Positions 8,288 through 15,449 are shown, counted from the first letter of the stretch. The stretch: 26,785 bases of DNA from CAZGZD01 sp964401915 (GCA_964401915.1 CAYOAI010000015.1:1-26785); one strand, 5' to 3'. The notes: generated by a model not told the origin, from the letters alone. A program made the numbers and translations.

Positions 8288-8362
8288 GTAGTGTGTAGTT
8301 CGTAGAAAGTAGTAAGTAGGAAGAAAATAAGTTACAATACATACTACGTTATACATTCTACA
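8288..8362. repeat. GTAG/CTAC imperfect hairpin repeat (empty form)
   Basis: The left arm 8294-8318 is built from GTAG-like words and the right arm 8338-8362 from CTAC-like words. The arms are inverted repeats matching at 19 of 25 positions by hand count, with a loop of 19 nt. It starts a few bases after the stop of the upstream gene and ends 16 nt before thyA. A TACAAT at 8333-8338 within it could serve as a -10 box. Related arms recur at 9329-9360, 9736-9767 and 10806-10878. Confidence 0.75.
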
Positions 8363-8378
8363 TTGCTGCTGATTTTTC

Positions 8379-9323
8379 ATGAAAAATCTACATCCAGAAT
8401 ATCAGTATCTTAATCTTCTCAAGGATATATCTGAGAATGGGTACGAAAAGCATGAGTTCAATAGTGGCATTGGTCTTAGAAGCGTATTTGGTCGACAGAT
8501 CCGATTTGATCTATCCTGTGGTTTCCCACTCCTGACAACCAAAAAAGTATTTTTGAAGGCGATTATCTATGAGCTCTTGTGGTTTTTGCGCGGGGACTCA
8601 AACATCAAATATTTGGTTGACAATGGAGTGCATATCTGGGACGAGTGGGCGTACAAAAACTATAAAAAAGAAGCTGAAAAAGGCGCACTATCGAAGCTTT
8701 CTTTGGAGGAATTTGTCGGACAAATTAAAGAAGATGCAGAGTTCGCTGCAAAGTGGGGAGAGCTCGGGCCTGTATATGGAAGTCAATGGCGTCATTGGAA
8801 GACATCGGATGGGCGAACAATTGATCAACTCGGTTGGGCTTTGGCAAAGCTTAAAAAGACTCCAGAGCGCAAACACATCCTTATCTCAGCATGGAATCCA
8901 GAATTTATCTATGAGATGGCGCTACCTGGGCAAGCTATGGCGCTTCCACCATGCCACACGCTGTACCAGATTGATGTACGTGATGGAAAGCTGAGTCTTC
9001 AGCTCTATCAGCGAAGTGCAGATATGTTCCTTGGCGTGCCATTTAATATTGCGAGCTATTCGCTCCTTGCTCTTATTCTGGCACATGTTGGAGGATTCGC
9101 GCCCGGCGATTTCGTCCACACATTTGGAGATGCGCATATATACGACAATCATATCGATCAGGTTAAGATTCAACTTGCGCGCGAGCCTAAGCCATTTCCG
9201 CAAATGTTGATAAATCCGAAAGTCAAAGATATCGATAGTCTTACGTTCGATGACTTTACTCTTGAAGGATACGATCCTCATCCTGCGCTCCGCGGGCCAG
9301 TCACAGTAGTTGGTGGGTATTAA
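8379..9323 (+). CDS. thyA: Thymidylate synthase
   Basis: Converts dUMP to dTMP with methylene-tetrahydrofolate as methyl and hydride donor, releasing dihydrofolate. The 314-residue protein is colinear with ThyA: GIGLRSVFGRQIRFDL at the N-terminus, FPLLTTKKVFLKAIIYELLWFLRGDSN (phosphate-binding loop region), GPVYGSQWRHW, the catalytic LPPCHTLYQ (C192), QRSADMFLGVPFNIASYSLL and FGDAHIYDNH. An insert around residues 90-125 resembles that of the longer ThyA forms. The end differs slightly from the usual APVAV: it reads GPVTVVGGY. The adjacent folA regenerates tetrahydrofolate and the upstream dUTPase-fold protein may feed dUMP, making a functional cluster, though repeats separate the genes. Confidence 0.97.
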   Translation: MKNLHPEYQYLNLLKDISENGYEKHEFNSGIGLRSVFGRQIRFDLSCGFPLLTTKKVFLKAIIYELLWFLRGDSNIKYLVDNGVHIWDEWAYKNYKKEAEKGALSKLSLEEFVGQIKEDAEFAAKWGELGPVYGSQWRHWKTSDGRTIDQLGWALAKLKKTPERKHILISAWNPEFIYEMALPGQAMALPPCHTLYQIDVRDGKLSLQLYQRSADMFLGVPFNIASYSLLALILAHVGGFAPGDFVHTFGDAHIYDNHIDQVKIQLAREPKPFPQMLINPKVKDIDSLTFDDFTLEGYDPHPALRGPVTVVGGY

Positions 9324-9328
9324 GGCGC

Positions 9329-9360
9329 GTAGAAAGTAGGACGTAGTATGTTGTAGGTAG
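9329..9360. repeat. GTAG-type arm left of the four-helix-bundle gene
   Basis: A 32-nt arm made of repeated GTAG words directly after thyA. Its inverted partner is at 9736-9767, beyond the four-helix gene; the two agree at 21 of 32 positions by hand count, with GTAG words in the same phase. Together they look like one hairpin element opened up by the gene. Confidence 0.65.
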
Positions 9361-9381
9361 TATTAATTCACAGTAAGTGAA

Positions 9382-9750
9382 ATGAAAATCACATCCTTTA
9401 CTGATCTTAATGCATGGCGCGAAGGTCACAAGGTTGTATTGCTTATTTACAAAACTACAAAAAATTTCCCACAAGATGAGAAATATGCCTTAGCAACTCA
9501 AATGAAGCGATCATCTGTCTCAATAACGAGTAATATCGCGGAAGGATTTTCTCGTAAAGGTAAAAAAGAAAAGGCACAATTTTTATACATGGCACTTGGT
9601 TCAACTACAGAATTACACAATCAAATAATAGTTGCTAAAGACGTTGGGTATATAGATGAGAAGCGGTATAATGAGTTGCTATCTAATCTCCAAGATGTTC
9701 ATAAGCTAATTAATGGTTTAATTAACAGTTCTTATCTACGTTCTACGTAA
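9382..9750 (+). CDS. Four-helix bundle protein (23S rRNA intervening-sequence / Avd-like family)
   Basis: The 122-residue protein matches the small all-helical family first seen in 23S rRNA intervening sequences (TIGR02436-like). It begins with FTDLNAWREGHKVVLLIYKTTKNFP and has the diagnostic MKRSSVSITSNIAEGFSRKGKKEKAQFLYMALGS and a final LLSNLQDVHKLINGLI helix. Members form pentameric, basic bundles thought to bind nucleic acid; Avd of diversity-generating retroelements is a relative. No reverse transcriptase is nearby. The gene sits between thyA and folA and is flanked by inverted GTAG/CTAC arms; its last codons (YLRST and stop) lie inside the right arm. This suggests it arrived as part of that element and is not a nucleotide-metabolism gene. 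Confidence 0.9.
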   Translation: MKITSFTDLNAWREGHKVVLLIYKTTKNFPQDEKYALATQMKRSSVSITSNIAEGFSRKGKKEKAQFLYMALGSTTELHNQIIVAKDVGYIDEKRYNELLSNLQDVHKLINGLINSSYLRST

Positions 9751-9767
9751 TACAATCTACAAACTAC
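9736..9767. repeat. CTAC-type arm right of the four-helix-bundle gene
   Basis: A 32-nt arm of CTAC words, the inverted partner of 9329-9360. It overlaps the 3' end of the four-helix gene and contains TACAAT (9751-9756), which is placed to act as the -10 box of folA. Confidence 0.65.
9751..9756 (+). promoter_or_regulatory. -10 box (TACAAT) of folA, inside a repeat arm
   Basis: TACAAT lies 12 nt before the folA ATG at 9769 and is part of the CTAC repeat arm. No convincing -35 is visible. If used, the repeat supplies the folA promoter and a leader of about 5 nt. Confidence 0.4.
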
Positions 9768-9768
9768 A

Positions 9769-10278
9769 ATGTCTATTAGAGTCAGTGCGATTGCAGCGCT
9801 TGCCAAAAATCGAGTAATTGGCAACAAGGGCGCCCTTCCTTGGAATATTCCAGCCGATATGAGAAGATTTCGAGAGCTGACAACTGGTCATACCGTCGTG
9901 ATGGGGCGCCGCACTTATGAATCAATCGGCCATGCTTTGCCGAATCGTGTAAATATAGTGATCTCGCGAGACACAGCCTTTGCTCCTACTGATGCTCATG
10001 TTGTCCACTCATTGGAGGCGGCTGTGTCCCTGGCTCAAGACAAGGAGAAAGATCATGATGATGGGGAGATTTTTATCATTGGAGGTGGGCAGATATATGA
10101 GGCTGCTTTGCCGATTATAGATAGACTATATCTGACTATTGTTGAGGGTGAGTTTGCCGGTGATACTTACTTTCCTCCATATCATGAGTTTGATAAAGAG
10201 CTTCGCAAACAGGTATATAAAGATGGCAAATACACATATACATTCATTGATTTAGACCGATCAAGCGGCAAAAATTAA
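9769..10278 (+). CDS. folA: Dihydrofolate reductase
   Basis: Reduces dihydrofolate to tetrahydrofolate with NADPH, closing the thymidylate cycle with ThyA. The 169-residue protein shows the DHFR landmarks: IAALAKNRVIGNKGALPWNIPADMRRFRELT (Met20-type loop and the active-site acidic residue in PADMRRF), TVVMGRRTYESIG (NADPH-binding), IVISRD, EIFIIGGGQIYEAAL (glycine-rich cofactor loop), and LYLTIVEGEFAGDTYFP. Length is normal. It follows the four-helix gene by 18 bp and is the third thymidylate-related gene in this stretch. Confidence 0.96.
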   Translation: MSIRVSAIAALAKNRVIGNKGALPWNIPADMRRFRELTTGHTVVMGRRTYESIGHALPNRVNIVISRDTAFAPTDAHVVHSLEAAVSLAQDKEKDHDDGEIFIIGGGQIYEAALPIIDRLYLTIVEGEFAGDTYFPPYHEFDKELRKQVYKDGKYTYTFIDLDRSSGKN

Positions 10279-10285
10279 TATCCGC

Positions 10286-10314
10286 TTGACAAAATGAGTA
10301 GGTGGAATTAACAT
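10286..10314 (+). promoter_or_regulatory. Promoter of the 155-residue membrane protein gene
   Basis: A perfect -35 TTGACA (10286-10291) and -10 TAACAT (10309-10314) are separated by 17 bp. The -10 box ends 8 nt before the ATG at 10323. This decides the start in favour of 10323 over the in-frame GTG at 10302, which lies inside the promoter spacer, and implies a leaderless mRNA. Confidence 0.75.
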
Positions 10315-10322
10315 TGTTTTCG

Positions 10323-10790
10323 ATGGCAGATTCTAAATCATCACCACTGGCCAAACTCGAAGATACACTCGAGCTTTATCTCGTCAAAAAAGCCCCTGCT
10401 TTACCTGAAAACATAAAAGAAGTGTTGGTTAATTTCGCTCCATGGATTAATATTATAGTGCTTGTGATTGCAATTCCAGGGATTCTGGCTGTCTTGGCAA
10501 TCGGCACAGCAGTCCTACCTTTCCTTGCTGTATCTGCGCCCACTTACGGAGTAGCCTATACAGCAAACTATACAATCTCAGTCGTTATCTTAGCTGTAGC
10601 CGTCGTGCTTCAGGCCCTTGCAATTCCTGGACTTTTCAAAAAATCAAAAGCAGGATGGAACTTTGCCTTTTATGCAAATATCGTAAGCTTGGTATCAAGT
10701 GTGGTAGGTGTCAGCGGCATTGTATCCGGACTTATTGGGGCACTCATCGGCTTCTATATTCTTTTTCAGATCAAAAGCTACTACAAGTAA
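10323..10790 (+). CDS. Small membrane protein with about four transmembrane segments, function unknown
   Basis: The 155-residue protein has an amphipathic N-terminal region (SPLAKLEDTLELYLVKKAPALPENIKEVLVNFAPW) and four hydrophobic segments: INIIVLVIAIPGILAVLAIG, YTISVVILAVAVVLQALAIP, a short segment after KKSKAGWNFAFYANIV, and GIVSGLIGALIGFYILF, ending in QIKSYYK. I have an impression of similar short proteins in other CPR genomes but know no assigned function. There are no obvious catalytic residues. It has its own promoter and is followed by a GTAG/CTAC hairpin, so it is probably monocistronic. Confidence 0.8.
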   Translation: MADSKSSPLAKLEDTLELYLVKKAPALPENIKEVLVNFAPWINIIVLVIAIPGILAVLAIGTAVLPFLAVSAPTYGVAYTANYTISVVILAVAVVLQALAIPGLFKKSKAGWNFAFYANIVSLVSSVVGVSGIVSGLIGALIGFYILFQIKSYYK

Positions 10791-10805
10791 ACTCTTTCGT
10801 AGTTC

Positions 10806-10878
10806 GTAGTAGGTAGTACGTAATAAGTATCAGAATTTATTTTCTTATCTTGATTTGATTCTACATACTACTTACTAC
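10806..10878. repeat. GTAG/CTAC hairpin repeat between convergent genes (empty form)
   Basis: The arms 10806-10822 (GTAGTAGGTAGTACGTA) and 10862-10878 are inverted repeats agreeing at 15 of 17 positions, around a 39-nt AT-rich loop. GTAG words extend the left side to about 10799. The right arm overlaps the last codon of the minus-strand gene and supplies its TAG stop. It lies between two convergent genes and has no T-tract typical of a terminator. Confidence 0.8.
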
Positions 10879-11405
10879 CTCTTTGCGGGTGTCAGAGTGG
10901 GTACGAAGAAAGCGAATGTCTTCTCAAAAAGTGGGAATAAACTCTTCTTCACAAATATACTTACGATCTTCCCATTTTTGGGGTTTATGCGCGTGATATT
11001 GTAGAGGGTGATTCCGTCTCTTTTTATTACTTTTGCGACAATATCTTCATTGGCAAAGCGGATTGATTCAGTGGCGACCTTTTCTTCTGGCTTTTTGTCA
11101 GCCCCGCCACGCACAAAGCACTGTATGCTGATTACAGCTTTTCCATATTCACTTGCTGTAAGTCCGCTTTTAGTTTTTTCCACCTTCAGGTTTTTTGGGG
11201 CAAGAAAAAGTATGCCGCACTCGTCGTGGTTGATGGTTGCGAACTCCACCTCGGGTGTTGGTTCTTGAGTGGGGAGATATTTTTTGAGGTAGTCGATTGT
11301 GCGATTTGCCCTCTCGACCCTTTGGCCATAGCGTATACCAACTACGAAGACGAGGATGATAAAAAGCACAAGGAGGAAGATGTACGGCGCTTTCTTTTTA
11401 TTCAT
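10875..11405 (-). CDS. Membrane-anchored small protein, function unknown
   Basis: Starting at the ATG at 11405, this is a 176-residue protein with a Lys-rich N-terminus (MNKKKAPY), one membrane segment (IFLLVLFIILVFVVGIRYG) and a soluble domain on the far side of the membrane, presumably extracytoplasmic. A proline/threonine linker (PTQEPTPEVE) precedes two Cys residues (NHDECGILF, ISIQCFV) that could form a disulfide. The longer frame starting 7 codons upstream is rejected because a TGCTACAAT extended -10 sits immediately before 11405. I do not recognise the domain. Confidence 0.75.
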   Translation of the reverse strand: MNKKKAPYIFLLVLFIILVFVVGIRYGQRVERANRTIDYLKKYLPTQEPTPEVEFATINHDECGILFLAPKNLKVEKTKSGLTASEYGKAVISIQCFVRGGADKKPEEKVATESIRFANEDIVAKVIKRDGITLYNITRINPKNGKIVSIFVKKSLFPLFEKTFAFFVPTLTPAKR

Positions 11406-11414
11406 GATATGCTT

Positions 11415-11423
11415 ATTGTAGCA
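11415..11423 (-). promoter_or_regulatory. Extended -10 (TGC-TACAAT) of the membrane-anchored protein gene
   Basis: On the minus strand TGC TACAAT ends 9 nt before the ATG at 11405. It is the same 9-mer as upstream of the glycosyltransferase gene. No -35 match is seen at 16-18 bp, as expected for an extended -10 promoter. Confidence 0.6.
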
Positions 11424-11471
11424 CAACGCCGTGGTCTGTATATTTTATCGTTTGACCTCGATAAATCAGAG

Positions 11472-11500
11472 TTGACAGGATAATTATTAGGGTGTATACC
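11472..11500 (+). promoter_or_regulatory. Promoter of the alpha/beta-hydrolase-like gene
   Basis: A perfect TTGACA (11472-11477), a 17-bp spacer and TATACC (11495-11500) with a TG just upstream. The ATG at 11510 comes 9 nt after the -10 box, so the transcript should be leaderless or nearly so. Confidence 0.85.
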
Positions 11501-11509
11501 TATTCTTGA

Positions 11510-12898
11510 ATGTCTGGAGCAAGAGCAGAATTAGCTCTCAGTTCTACTACAAAAGCTGGCACGATAGAAGCCCCTTCATTACCTCTCGCCAGGCTTGGTC
11601 TTTCACTTTCTCTTGGGGGATTTCTGGGTGCTACGGTGCCATTTTTTCGCGCACCTTTTTCCTCCGTGCCTACAGAGGACCAGTTGTGGCCTCCAAGAGG
11701 AATTGCTCGAATAGAAGGTAAACGCGCAGAGGTAGAAGCTCGTGGTCCCAAACTGTACTGGTTCGGTGGAGCAACCACAGTTGAGTTCATGATGAAGCGG
11801 ACACTCGGAGTGTTTAAAGAGAGATTTGGAGAGAATAATGTTGAGTTTATTCATTCAACCATCTCAACCGAAGGCCCCAATAGTCGCAAAAAATACAAAG
11901 AGACCGCACAGGATGTTGTCGGCAGACTGATAGATGGTAAGGACTCATGGTTATATTTTCATTCATTTGGAGGTCAAGAGGGGACAGAGGTCCTGAAAAT
12001 TATCAAACAAATTGCTCCCGACCTGTTCGATGATCCAGATTCTATGCAACACCTTCATATTCGCTATATAAGTACTGTTGGAATTGGAAGCATCAAAGAG
12101 TTACCGGAGCGTGTGGCAAGACTGAGGCGTGCGCTACCAATTCCACGTATAGGGGATCCTTTTGAGCAGGGACTTGCATCGCTTGTCGTACCTATTCAAG
12201 TGCCAAATCAACCCCGCCACAAAGTGGCGGAGAAATTGGAGGCCATCCTTTTTGATAGAAAAGCCAATGGTAGAGTTGTGGTAAATCAAGCTCCCGACTA
12301 CAGTTTCAAACTGACAGATTCGACAAGGGAAGTGCTAAAGGAAATAGATAATAGACTACTTCAGGCGATCAGCGAAAAGAATAAGATAGACGCAATAGCA
12401 ATTCTTGAAGAAAGAGGAAGGGCAACCTTACGCGTACAGCAACAACTATACACAGGGCGAAGCCAAGACAGTGAAAATTGGAGCGTATGGAAAGAGCTGC
12501 GAAGAATATCGCCATCATTAGGCCACTTGGCAATAGGATTTCTGAGCGCCGCCAGATTTTTACCTCATTTAACAGTACAAGAGGTGCCACGCGTTGCCAA
12601 GCAGTACAAAGAAGCTGGTGCCGATGTTGTGATATATCATCCTGGTTTTGACGAGTTTCTTACCCGAGAAGAAGTGACTGCAACGGCAGCCGAGATTGGC
12701 GTACGGGTTGAAGAGTTGGCGGGACTTGATCATATTAATGTTATTGGTGACCCATACCTTTATATCTATGATATTTTGCAGTTTCAGGCCGAGGAAGATG
12801 CTGAGCAACCATTCGAAAGTCATGTAGCTCAAGCGCCAGGAGAAAACACAGTTGTATATTTAGCAGATCATGTAGGGAAATCCCCAGGGAATGCTTGA
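11510..12898 (+). CDS. Alpha/beta-hydrolase-like protein with a hydrophobic N-terminus
   Basis: The 462-residue protein has a hydrophobic stretch near residues 25-47 that could anchor it. It then shows KLYWFGGATTVEFM (82-94), WLYFHSFGGQEG (147-158) and GLDHINVIGDPYLY (405-418). The HSFGG segment resembles the nucleophile elbow of alpha/beta hydrolases (S152; the residue before His is Phe rather than the usual Gly), and H408 in LDH is placed like the catalytic His; an acidic member could be D381 in HPGFDEFL. Family assignment is by pattern only and the substrate is unknown; a non-catalytic relative is possible. The gene ends at TGA 12896-12898, unusual in this window. The next reading frame continues in the same frame nine bases later. 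Confidence 0.55.
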   Translation: MSGARAELALSSTTKAGTIEAPSLPLARLGLSLSLGGFLGATVPFFRAPFSSVPTEDQLWPPRGIARIEGKRAEVEARGPKLYWFGGATTVEFMMKRTLGVFKERFGENNVEFIHSTISTEGPNSRKKYKETAQDVVGRLIDGKDSWLYFHSFGGQEGTEVLKIIKQIAPDLFDDPDSMQHLHIRYISTVGIGSIKELPERVARLRRALPIPRIGDPFEQGLASLVVPIQVPNQPRHKVAEKLEAILFDRKANGRVVVNQAPDYSFKLTDSTREVLKEIDNRLLQAISEKNKIDAIAILEERGRATLRVQQQLYTGRSQDSENWSVWKELRRISPSLGHLAIGFLSAARFLPHLTVQEVPRVAKQYKEAGADVVIYHPGFDEFLTREEVTATAAEIGVRVEELAGLDHINVIGDPYLYIYDILQFQAEEDAEQPFESHVAQAPGENTVVYLADHVGKSPGNA

Positions 12899-12923
12899 CA
12901 TCCCATTTTGAATCCTCTACTAT
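12895..12923 (+). promoter_or_regulatory. Promoter overlapping the preceding stop codon
   Basis: A perfect -35 TTGACA (12895-12900) contains the TGA stop of the upstream gene. The -10 TACTAT (12918-12923) follows after 17 bp. The ATG at 12932 lies 8 nt after the -10 box, which selects that start over the in-frame TTG at 12908 inside the promoter. Confidence 0.75.
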
Positions 12924-12931
12924 GGGTTTAT

Positions 12932-13453
12932 ATGCCAGAAGGTGATCAACCAAACCCTCGACAAGATGAAATGTCCGAGTTAGACACAAGGGTACATGAT
13001 TTGCTAACTGGTAATATTGGAATTGACCCGGAAGGTTTGCACGGAGTTGGAGTCTGGACGGTATTTAATCATTTAAGGATGGGATGGGGGATTGCTGCTG
13101 GCCCAGGAACTAAGTCTGAGATAGTGATTCGTAGATTTAGAAGGCAGTTAAATCCAGAAGATATAGCACAGATGCGGCTTCATATGAAGCCAACAGTTGA
13201 AGATGATGCAGTGGACTTTTCTCCACAAGAGGAAACAGGGAGGCCATTTGTTGGAGTTATAGAGCAACAGGACCCAAGGCGAGACATTATCGTTGAGGGT
13301 GAGCCAAATGCGAGAGCGCTCAGATTAGGAATGGCGCTGGCTGCTTTACCCGACGATAAACTAGCTTTAGTAAAACCTGATACAGAAAGGCCCTTAATAA
13401 TCTCTCCCAACAATTTAACCTTTCGGCAAGAAGGAAGAATTCAACACCCATAA
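12932..13453 (+). CDS. Unknown soluble protein of 173 residues
   Basis: From ATG 12932 the protein begins MPEGDQPNPRQDEMSELD and is soluble and acidic, with no signal peptide or membrane segment. I recognise no family. It has an N-terminal charged region, a GLHGVGVWTVFNHLRMGWGIAAG segment and a C-terminal half rich in acidic and proline residues (LAALPDDKLALVKPDTERP). It reads in the same frame as the upstream hydrolase-like gene, separated only by TGA and 33 bp, so a split of a once longer protein was considered. However, a well-placed promoter lies across that junction, favouring an independent gene. Confidence 0.6.
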   Translation: MPEGDQPNPRQDEMSELDTRVHDLLTGNIGIDPEGLHGVGVWTVFNHLRMGWGIAAGPGTKSEIVIRRFRRQLNPEDIAQMRLHMKPTVEDDAVDFSPQEETGRPFVGVIEQQDPRRDIIVEGEPNARALRLGMALAALPDDKLALVKPDTERPLIISPNNLTFRQEGRIQHP

Positions 13454-13471
13454 TTAATTTTCATTGAACAC

Positions 13472-13501
13472 TTGACAAATCCAAATAGGCTATTGTATAC
13501 T
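13472..13501 (+). promoter_or_regulatory. Strong promoter for the RNA leader upstream of rho
   Basis: A perfect TTGACA (13472-13477), an 18-bp spacer and TATACT (13496-13501) preceded by TG. No start codon follows closely, unlike the other promoters here. The transcript would begin near 13508 with a long untranslated region or a non-coding RNA. Confidence 0.8.
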
Positions 13502-13507
13502 TCAAGT

Positions 13508-13660
13508 TGATCCTCCTGATAGGATAATCGCAAATTGATAACTTTTTCTCTACGCTATCAATCCTTTAGGGTAAGTTCGGCATCAAGTTGAGCAATGAGA
13601 TGGAGTTTATGGACCATCAGGATCCATAACACGTCTTCCCGTTATAATGAAGGGAAAAAG
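13508..13660 (+). ncRNA. Candidate structured RNA (leader of rho or independent ncRNA), 3' end uncertain
   Basis: Several perfect helices are readable: ATTGATA/TATCAAT (13534-13540 with 13556-13562), TTATGGA/TCCATAA (13607-13613 with 13623-13629) and TTCCC/GGGAA (13636-13640 with 13652-13656). The loop of the second hairpin, CCATCAGGA, contains ATCAGG (13616-13621), complementary to CCTGAT at 13515-13520, which would make a pseudoknot with the RNA's 5' end. The same 5' segment can instead fold locally, ATCCT (13510-13514) with AGGAT (13521-13525). It does not show the signatures of RNase P, tmRNA, SRP or T-box RNAs. The 13661-13894 stretch holds a TATAAT (13805-13810) and a weak AAAAG/CTTTT hairpin near 13775-13787, and nothing else I can name. 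Confidence 0.5.
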
Positions 13661-13894
13661 TGCTATTTTCATCTTATCGGCGAGGATCATTTGTATCCAG
13701 CTGGAATTCAGACATAGTTTATACGCCCACTTAAGATAAAGAATCCAAATACCCAAATTAGACTACGAATCGCAAAAGACTCTTTTTGAAGCCAAATACA
13801 CGCTTATAATTCAACCAATGTCAACACTTATTCATTTGTGATCCCATATGCGCAATCACTAAAAAGCGCAATTTATTATTTTATTTCTTAATAT

Positions 13895-15373
13895 ATGTCA
13901 GACGATGACACCAAAAAAATCCTCCCAGACGACGCTCAACCAGTAGCAGAATCTACAGATACTACGACAGCTACTTCAGTGGAAGAAGATCCAGGAATTG
14001 ATGTAAGTACGCTTCTTACCAATTATGAAGACAAACCCCTTGTTTCTCCGACACCTGAGGCTGAAGCAAAAGAGCAACAAGCAGCAGCAGTAAGCGAATC
14101 TTCCCAACAGCAGCAAAATACAGAAGAAGGACGTCGTCCAGTACAGGGCGGTGGTCATCACAGGCGTCAATTTGGTCAACGTAAGCCTTATGGTAATTCT
14201 CAAGGTGGTGCTGATGTGCCCCTTGAGGAGCGACTTAAAGACGATCTTAAGATCAGCTATGAGGCAAAGGGAGTGCTTGATATTACCGTCGGCGGTTATG
14301 GATTTTTGAGGCAGGATTATGCTATCAATCCAGCTCGCGACATCTATGTATCCACATCTCAGATAAGGCGCTTCTGGCTTAGAAGAGGGGACGAGATCGA
14401 GGGACTTGCGCGTCCTCCCAAAGAAGGCGAACGCTTCCATTCACTACTTCTTATCAAAAGGATCAATGGTGCCGAGATGACTGAGACGCAGAGCCAGGAA
14501 CGAAAAGACTTTGATACCCTTACGTCTTTGCACCCCAATCGTATGATAAAGCTTGAGACAGACAAAGACACGTTGTCTACCCGTATTGTAGATCTTGTAT
14601 CACCAATTGGATTTGGACAGCGTGCACTTATCGTATCTCAGCCTAAAGCGGGAAAGACGAGATTTCTGAAAGATATTGCCGAGGCAATAGCTATTAATTA
14701 TCCAGACGCGAAGCTTATGGCAATCCTTATCGGTGAGCGACCAGAGGAGGTCACAGAGATCAAACGCTTTATAAAAGGTGAAGTAGCAGCTTCCAACTTC
14801 GATGAGTCTCCCAGACAGCAGGTGAAGGTGGCAAATCTTGGCCTTGAGCATGCCAAGCGCATGGTTGAGATGGGGCATGACGTAGTCATACTCCTTGACT
14901 CAGTCACGCGCCTCGCACGGGCATTCAACATGTCAGTTACCTCATCGGGTCGATCACTATCTGGTGGATTTGACTCTCAAGCGCTTTTCCCAGCCAAAAA
15001 ATTCTTAGGCGCCGCGCGAAATTGTGAGGAAGGTGGAAGTCTGACGATTATCGGCACAGCCCTTATTGGCACAGAATCTCGTATGGATGATCTGATCTAT
15101 GAGGAGTTCAAGGGGACAGGTAATATGGAAGTCCATCTTGATCGCAAGATCGCCAATAAGCGTATATTTCCAGCTATAGATACCGAAAAGTCGGCCACTC
15201 GCCACGAAGACCTTTTGCTTGATAAAGAGAATTACAATAAGATAGCTACCTTGCATCGGATGCTGGGACTCTTAAATAGCGAAGAGCGAATCACAAGCCT
15301 TATCGATAAGCTTCCAAAGACAGCAAGTAATAAGGAATTTCTTGATTCCTTGTCAAGCGGACTGGTCAAATAG
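13895..15373 (+). CDS. rho: Transcription termination factor Rho
   Basis: Rho is a hexameric RNA-dependent ATPase that releases nascent RNA. The 492-residue protein has a low-complexity acidic and glutamine-rich N-terminal extension (residues 1-105, ending in a Gly/Arg/His-rich stretch). The RNA-binding OSB fold follows (about 118-195; GVLDITVGGYGFLR, DIYVSTSQIRRFWLRRGD). The ATPase core contains Walker A QPKAGKT (249-255), IGERPEEVTE, Walker B VVILLDSVTRLARA (330-343), the Q-loop region SSGRSLSGGFD and the arginine-finger region near ALIGTESRMDDLIYEEFKGTGNMEVHLDR. Low-complexity insertions in Rho are known in several phyla and may promote condensates or RNA binding. Rho often autoregulates through its own leader, which fits the long structured region upstream. 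Confidence 0.97.
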   Translation: MSDDDTKKILPDDAQPVAESTDTTTATSVEEDPGIDVSTLLTNYEDKPLVSPTPEAEAKEQQAAAVSESSQQQQNTEEGRRPVQGGGHHRRQFGQRKPYGNSQGGADVPLEERLKDDLKISYEAKGVLDITVGGYGFLRQDYAINPARDIYVSTSQIRRFWLRRGDEIEGLARPPKEGERFHSLLLIKRINGAEMTETQSQERKDFDTLTSLHPNRMIKLETDKDTLSTRIVDLVSPIGFGQRALIVSQPKAGKTRFLKDIAEAIAINYPDAKLMAILIGERPEEVTEIKRFIKGEVAASNFDESPRQQVKVANLGLEHAKRMVEMGHDVVILLDSVTRLARAFNMSVTSSGRSLSGGFDSQALFPAKKFLGAARNCEEGGSLTIIGTALIGTESRMDDLIYEEFKGTGNMEVHLDRKIANKRIFPAIDTEKSATRHEDLLLDKENYNKIATLHRMLGLLNSEERITSLIDKLPKTASNKEFLDSLSSGLVK

Positions 15374-15396
15374 AGGTCGATCTGCCACCGTTGGAC

Positions 15397-15449
15397 TATA
15401 TCAAAAGATATAATAAATATATCTAAATAGATATTTAATATATCTATTT
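15397..15449. repeat. AT-rich hairpins downstream of rho
   Basis: Two perfect inverted repeats lie in the 100 bp after rho: TATATC-AAAA-GATATA (15397-15412) and AAATAGATAT/ATATCTATTT with a 5-nt loop (15425-15449). Neither is followed by a T-tract, so they are not standard intrinsic terminators. They may be operator-like sites or mRNA 3'-end structures. Confidence 0.5.

Noticed and set aside
9382..9750. Diversity-generating retroelement, because the four-helix protein resembles Avd
   Set aside because: No reverse transcriptase and no template/variable repeat pair were seen. The family is common in CPR genomes without retroelements.
13508..13894. RNase P RNA, tmRNA, SRP RNA, 6S RNA or T-box upstream of rho
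   Set aside because: None of the conserved words of the first three or the T-box sequence were found, and the folded shape does not form the single long rod of 6S RNA. A covariance-model search would be decisive.
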